This document shows, piece by piece, positions 58,521 through 64,000 of a DNA stretch of 64,000 bases; the first letter of the stretch is position 1; every line of letters begins with the position of its first letter. Location of the stretch: NCBI GenBank assembly GCA_026874595.1, contig CM049314.1, positions 34,517,229 to 34,581,228 on the forward strand. The letters are read 5' to 3'. Position numbers and translations under genes: made by a program. The notes beneath the pieces are model-generated. The model was not told the DNA's origin and searched no databases. It saw nothing but the letters and a program-made list of their open reading frames with translations. The stretch is from Sipunculus nudus. Lineage: Eukaryota > Annelida > Sipuncula > Golfingiida > Sipunculidae.

Positions 58521-59337
58521 CTCTTCATTAACTAAATGTGAATGTCACCTGAATCATTATCACGTGTCAAAGTACAACAAAATGTATTACACAAGAAGAA
58601 GGTTTTCCTGAATAACTCGATCATTGCTCGAGTCTAAGTTTACTGCAGTGGTTATAGATCTCCTGATAAGGAGGTACAGGTTATCAAGTTTATAAAACCC
58701 CCTCTCTCTACCTTGTGCCTGGACTTAAATAACATTATTGTTTTATGTACCCTAGCCACGCAAGCTTACATCAGAGGAGTTGGTGGTGACATATAGCATG
58801 AGCGCTGGAGCTTGGCACTATACCACCATTTCACCACCTGTTTTCAGTTTTAGTTAACCATTTTTAATATGCTGTCTTATCTACTTTTTAATCTAAGTAT
58901 GTACACTGAAAGCTCGCTTTCGGCTACTACATGACAGGATGGTAGCACTCACTTCCTATCATGATATTTTGTATCCTTTTGTCACCCAGGCCCTGTGTCT
59001 ACCACACCTGCAGGGATCCCCGTTGCTAGGTCATAACACAAAAGAGCCCCCCAAAAATGTTCTTACTTGTGGGTGATACATTTATGTCACTAAGGACACA
59101 GCCTTCCCATTAAGACTCCAGAGCTCTCACCCTGCATGTAGACTGACCATGAAAAATCTTCTACAAACAATTGTTTGAAGTTCTGAGGGCATAATATCGA
59201 TCAGCACTCCTTAGCTGAGATTTGAACTCACAGCCTCCCAGCTTTGAGTTATGTACACGTGTTCTACCCCTGAACCAGAGAAGCTAACCAGATATAATGA
59301 AAAATAAAGCTTTCAAAATATACAACCAACTAATAGG

Positions 59338-59366
59338 CCTATATATATATATATATATATATATAT
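59338..59366. repeat. (TA)n microsatellite
   Basis: A dinucleotide run of about 28 bases. Confidence 0.95.
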
Positions 59367-60859
59367 GGGCTTGCAATTAATATCAACTTTGATGACTGAA
59401 GAGTTTGTACAAAGATAACCATTTCAGGTGACAAACCTACCAAAATAAACCACAGGGTATGTAACCCATGACCAGTTACAGACATGACTGTTCAAATGTA
59501 TCAGACCAAGAAGGTTAACATAGAAGGAGAGAGCACTATAAAATTCAAAGCTTGCACCTGAGCTGTATCCTCAAGTTTATTGCCTTAGCCTATTGTCCTG
59601 ACCAGCCACTGTTGTGTGGCTAACATGTCAGCTAGCTTTAGACTCTACTTTGTGCTTATATAAAACAGCTTGTGATAGCATACACTGATTTGCTTAATAT
59701 TTGCAGTGGTTTGAATTTGCAATATTTGTAACAGGGGAAAGATGCAAAATTTAATCAATGGAAATATGGGACCTTACTCTCATGGGACAACATTACCGGT
59801 AGTAGAATATAATGCTTGATCATGAAGATGGAACTCCATGAAACTATGCAAAATGATGAACTGTGAGCATGAAAATAAGCCCTCCACTAAAACAGCCAAC
59901 AAATAGGGTATCAACAACAAAACAAGCTTGTTTTATCCAGTTGGTATATGCTCTTATTTGAGGTTATGTACCTCATATTAGGGTTTAAAAATGAAAGATT
60001 TTATATAACTACATTTAATTCAGCTTATTCACATTGAGCATGTACCTTTATAGCACAATTTTAAGGGTATGTTTATTAAAATTATTGTATGCAGTGTCCA
60101 AGACATGTACAGGTAAATTTTAAATATCATATTCTAATTCAATCAAATGTAAATAAGGAGGCTTTGACGTAACATTTCAGTACATTGTACATCTGAGAAA
60201 AAATGCACATCTGAATGCAGTAATTAACCTGTAGAAATATCATGACCAAAAATCATGTAATCAATTAGTGATTCACAAATGACTCTTGGTAGGATTAATC
60301 ACCTATTGCTTTTAAATTTAATTACTGACAGAACAAACTCATTGTTTTACTTTACAAATTGAAAAGAGACCCATAGGAATGGTTCTTCGGGATTCTGTCA
60401 TGCATAATTAAATACTTCCTTCTCTTCGGAAGCTTTAATGAGATTTGAGAGGGCTCTACATCAAGTAAAACTATAAAGAAACAATACATGATTCATTGTT
60501 ATATCACTAAGCGTACAAGCTTAAAATCTGTAAGGCCTCACAGCAGGAATGTATAAAATGGAACCCGTCTGAAAGACCATCTGTCTATTAAGACAACCTG
60601 TCAATTAAGGACACCTATTAAGAGCACCTTAAGCCAACCTTCCGTGGACTTAATGCATTCATGTTGGTTGTTACAGACCTGTCTAATGAGAACATGTGAA
60701 TAAAGACTGCATATAGCCAGTCCCATGGGTAAAGGTCTTATTACACAAGTCTGAACTGAGTGCATTCACAATGGATATTACTGACCAGTCTAAAAAGATG
60801 ACCATTTGAATTAAAACATTCCCTAGTTGGATAAAAGTCAGCTGTACCTGTTATGTGCG

Positions 60860-62575
60860 TTTTTATAACAGAGAAAATATTACAAATTAAGTCTGAAATG
60901 GATAATACAGATTTCAGTGAATAACAGCATAAACAGAATGTGCCCACGTTGTGTGTCTTTTCAAATGTTTCAGAAGAAGAAATCAGGGAAACAACGACAG
61001 GATGCTTGAAAACCACAAGTTGTGATCTTGATCTTATTCCAACTTGGTTTACTTAGCAGAATGCTGACATACTTTGTCCCATTGTGAATAGGATTATAAA
61101 TATTTCGTTATCTACTGGTTCATTTCTTATAGAATGGAAAAAAAGCAATACTATAATTCCTATTTTGAAAAAGACTGAGCTTGAAATTGACTATGAATAC
61201 TTCAGACCTGTGAGTAATCTCCCTTTCATTTCCAAATTGTGTGAAAAAGTAGTTGTTAACCAAATGGAATGTCACTCAAGCCAAAGTGGCCTTAAGCTTT
61301 TACCACAATGCAATTGGAATATCGTCCTTTCCACTCAACTGAAACCTCTTTGTTAAAATTTGAAACAGACTGCCTTAATGAATATTGTTAAACAGGAATC
61401 AACACTACTTGTAATGATGGACTGGAGTGCTGCACTTGACACTGTGGACCATGATATTCTATTAAACCAACTAATGAATCGATTCAGAGTCAATGCTCAA
61501 GAACAATATTTAAGTTATTCAGGTCGTATCTAGTAAATGGACACCAGCTGGCTGTTAGCGTAGAGGGCACTACATGTACTTCCACCTTCAAGGATTTACT
61601 GATTGGGGTTCTACAGGAGTTATGTTTTGGGCCATACCTCTTCCTGTGGTATGCAAGTTCTCTGTTATAAGTCATTGGATCACATCTTCTAAAATGTAAT
61701 GGATATGCAGGTAATCATTGTTTATATTTGTCCTTCAAGCCAGGTGATGAAACGCAGAACTTCAGGCCATTAATTTTATGCAGAGATGTCTTTCAGATAT
61801 CAAGCAATGGATGTCAGAGTTAAAATTTAAGATGAATGACTCTAAAACAGAATATTTTGTACTTGGCTCTTAGCAACAACTATCTAAATTCAGTCATGAT
61901 TATATCTGCGTTTGTATAATGAGACCATCAGATGTGTTAACGATGTGAAATATCTTGGTGTATGGCTTGAGGTAAAACAAAAGTTTGATAAACATATATT
62001 AATGAAAGTGTAAAGTTGCTTCCCACAGTTTACAGAGTATAAGATCCATTCGGAAATTGGTGGCCTGTCAAATTCTAATCCATGAACTAGTGCACAGTCA
62101 TTTTGATTACTGCAACGCCTTGCTTCATGTAGCCTCTGCATACCTAATTCTTAATCGCTACTAAAGGATTCAGAAGTGTGATGCTAAATTGATTTTTAAT
62201 GTTGACAGGTTCACTCCTTCAAAACCTCTGTTATTCAGTCTCAATTGGCTCCCTGTGTCTCTCAGGATAAAATTTTTGTGTTAGTTTATAAAGCACTTAA
62301 TTACCTGGCACCATCCTATATTACAGATATGCTTAGAGTCAGACACAACACCTGTTCCTTGCGATCTGGGGCTCATGGCTGTTATTTAGCTGCACTGAGA
62401 ACTAGCGGGGAAAACTTTCGTTGATCAAAGTTTCTATGCCTGCGCACTAAAACTCTGGAACCAACTTCTGAAATGTTAAACTGCAGATTTCACTGACCAC
62501 TTTAAACAAATCCTTGAAGACTTTCTATTTCCATCAGGCTTTTAACATTAACGAGGAAAGCTCTATTAGGCCAAA
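60860..62575 (+). mobile_element. Decayed CR1-like LINE
   Basis: Translations in shifting frames follow the CR1/L2-type order: ITEKILQIKSEMDN and SCDLDLIPTWF (linker), then NISLSTGSF..EWKKS, PVSNLPFISKLCEKVV, AALDTVDHDILLNQLM, MNDSKTEYFVL, HSHFDYCNALL, LNWLPVSLRIKF and YKALNYLAPSYITDML. Several stops and frameshifts break it, and the YADD box is not recognisable. It is inactive. Confidence 0.75.
61084..61356 (+). pseudogene. CR1-like reverse-transcriptase fragment
   Basis: This is the longest intact piece of the LINE above. It encodes the N-terminal palm signature (NRIINISLSTGSFLIEWKK, RPVSNLPFISKLCEKVV), then loses frame near the HSTE-type region. Confidence 0.75.
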
Positions 62576-62578
62576 GTG

Positions 62579-62918
62579 AAAAAAAGGTATGGTTCTCAGG
62601 CACTTTTTTCCAGAAATCAATGCGGGTGGGTGGCTTTTTTATTTTTAATTTTTTTGGTATGTTTCAATAAAAATGTTAAATGATAAGGGAAAAGCATGAT
62701 AATAACAGATTTATTTGGCTAAACAAGTAAAAGCACTACATAACAAAGGAAATTGTATGGTTTTATCAGTTTGAAAGAAATGTTCGAGCCGCTGCCTCTC
62801 AAAATTGGTAAGTTTCTATTGAAAATCAAAAGAAAAATTTTTGATGTGGGGGTTTAAAATTGATGCGGGCGGTGCCTGAGAACCATACCTTTTATTTTTT
62901 TTGGCCTTCATATATTTT
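62579..62918. mobile_element. MITE adjoining the LINE 3' end
   Basis: The left end AAAAAGGTATGGTTCTCAGGCAC and right end GTGCCTGAGAACCATACCTTTT are perfect inverted copies over about 23 bases, about 330 bases apart. The centre contains GATGCGGGCGG and AATGCGGGTGGG. It starts within a few bases of the LINE end. Confidence 0.7.
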
Positions 62919-64000
62919 TTTAAATATCTTGCATTTTACTGTTTTAATATGTATTTGATGATTCACATTATGTACTCATATTGACTAGCTGCTCCCGTGG
63001 AAAATCCACGGCTCTATCTGATGTATATTTTTGTAATGAGCTGACAGGAACTAAAAGACACATATTTTAATTCTAAGGTTTTTGCAGGAACTGTCATGTG
63101 TTTCACTTACATAATAGAAAGATTACTTCTGCTTGAATTTTTAGAGGAACACCCTCCCCCAAAATATAAACACATAAAGAAAAATTATTCTGTTCCAGAA
63201 ATCAAATACAAAACATAGGTCCAACAGCTTCATTGCTTGGGATTTATTGTAGATATAACGATTGTATAAATAAGCATTCTACCGTGATATTATATGAAAG
63301 ATGCTTTGTATTAGTTGAAGCTCGGACTACATCGTAAAAAACAAGGCATGTTAACAGACATTTGTATACACATGCATATGTCATTTAAGTCTCCTGTACA
63401 CAAAATGTATAACTGTGAAAAAGTCAGGCCCAGGAAAAATATGCCAACAGTATTAAATTTTTGGTTTATGTACTGTAAATTGTCATGGAATAAGCAGGTC
63501 TGATGCAAAAAAGACAATTCTCCCAGATAATAAGAAAGGAGGATGATATATTTTGATGAAAGCATTTAGCAAAGAAACCACTTCAGCCTTGGTTCATTGC
63601 ATTGTCTTTCAGCAAAATCACCATAATATATTTTTATTCTTAAGTGACATAATCACAATTCCACAAAGGATTGATTAAAAGATGCTATTCCTTTGTCCCC
63701 GAGTAGTAGCTGCCCTTTCGTATGCAGTTGTTCGCCTGGTGAATCTGTGTTACTGAACCATGACAATGTTTTACATGAAACATGCACATATGAACGAACT
63801 ACTGATTAGTTAGATTCTGGCAGGGGTTTCAAACTCCATAAGAGATTGAGATCCCTTAGAAGTGTGTGCAATCCCCCCCCCCCCACTCCCCCAAATTTTC
63901 CTTTTGAAAAATAACTGTTTTCAAACAACCCATAAATCGGCCGAACTATTAAAACCATGCATGTTTATCATGGAAAGATACCTCTGAATGTATAAAAATC
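62919..64000. other. No gene recognised
   Basis: AT-rich, without supported exons or elements; a poly(C) run lies at 63873-63884. Confidence 0.35.

Larger units (their letters stand above)
50796..60860. other. Long stretch without a recognised gene
   Basis: No reading frame with splice sites and protein-like composition was found apart from the features listed separately. It has (CT)n at 55240-55280, (TA)n at 55460-55500 and 59338-59366, and a CpG-rich patch at 58370-58520. It may be the 5' intron or upstream region of the minus-strand gene. Confidence 0.35.

Noticed and set aside
60741-61016. A 91-codon minus-strand frame
   Set aside because: It overlaps the 5' part of the CR1-like LINE, whose plus-strand translation is recognisable.

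Overview
This is a eukaryotic, intron-rich, AT-rich window with a high load of repeats. Small phase-consistent exons with GT..AG borders sit far apart, and the rest is MITE-like foldbacks, SINE and LINE remnants, minisatellites and microsatellites. The repeat style (AGGTCA-rich tandem repeats, GGAC/CCGT runs, a tRNA-type SINE, RT fragments) and the protein sequences suggest a marine invertebrate, most likely a bivalve or other mollusc. The taxon is inferred, not proven.

Region 1 (1-12.6 kb, + strand) holds the last seven coding exons (3130-11360, 477 codons plus stop, all phases matching) of a nuclear protein. It has a long low-complexity Ser/Thr/Gln/Pro-rich region, a basic stretch KRKRK, and a C-terminal bromodomain with the acetyl-lysine-anchoring Asn. 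Its 5' exons lie upstream of the window. A poly(A) signal sits at 12613.

Region 2 (19.7-43.2 kb, - strand, tail-to-tail with gene 1) is an 18-exon gene. Its joined exons from 43189 down to 20284 give 1217 codons plus stop in one continuous frame. I do not recognise the family. It has about 600 residues of Cys-containing, N-glycosylation-site-containing ectodomain, then five hydrophobic segments with two large predicted extracellular loops and a basic cytoplasmic loop, a prominin-like layout without recognisable prominin sequence. Probable N-terminal exons lie at 43.6, 45.2, 45.5 and 48.3 kb. The last encodes half of a TNF-receptor-type cysteine-rich repeat. Whether that exon belongs to the same gene is open, because its phase does not join directly to the next candidate.

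Region 3 (48.4-64 kb) has no exon I can support. It contains inverted-repeat elements, microsatellites, a decayed CR1-like LINE (60.86-62.58 kb) and an adjoining MITE. A second non-LTR retrotransposon fragment (35.4-36.7 kb, + strand) sits antisense inside an intron of the membrane-protein gene.

The most unusual signal is a 51-bp minisatellite at 42.15-43.06 kb. Its unit contains the end of a coding exon plus its 5' splice site, so about eighteen copies of a splice donor lie in tandem in the intron. Others are a minisatellite built from the arm of a neighbouring inverted repeat (31 kb), and three exon-like copies in both orientations (45.6, 50.85 and 51.2 kb).
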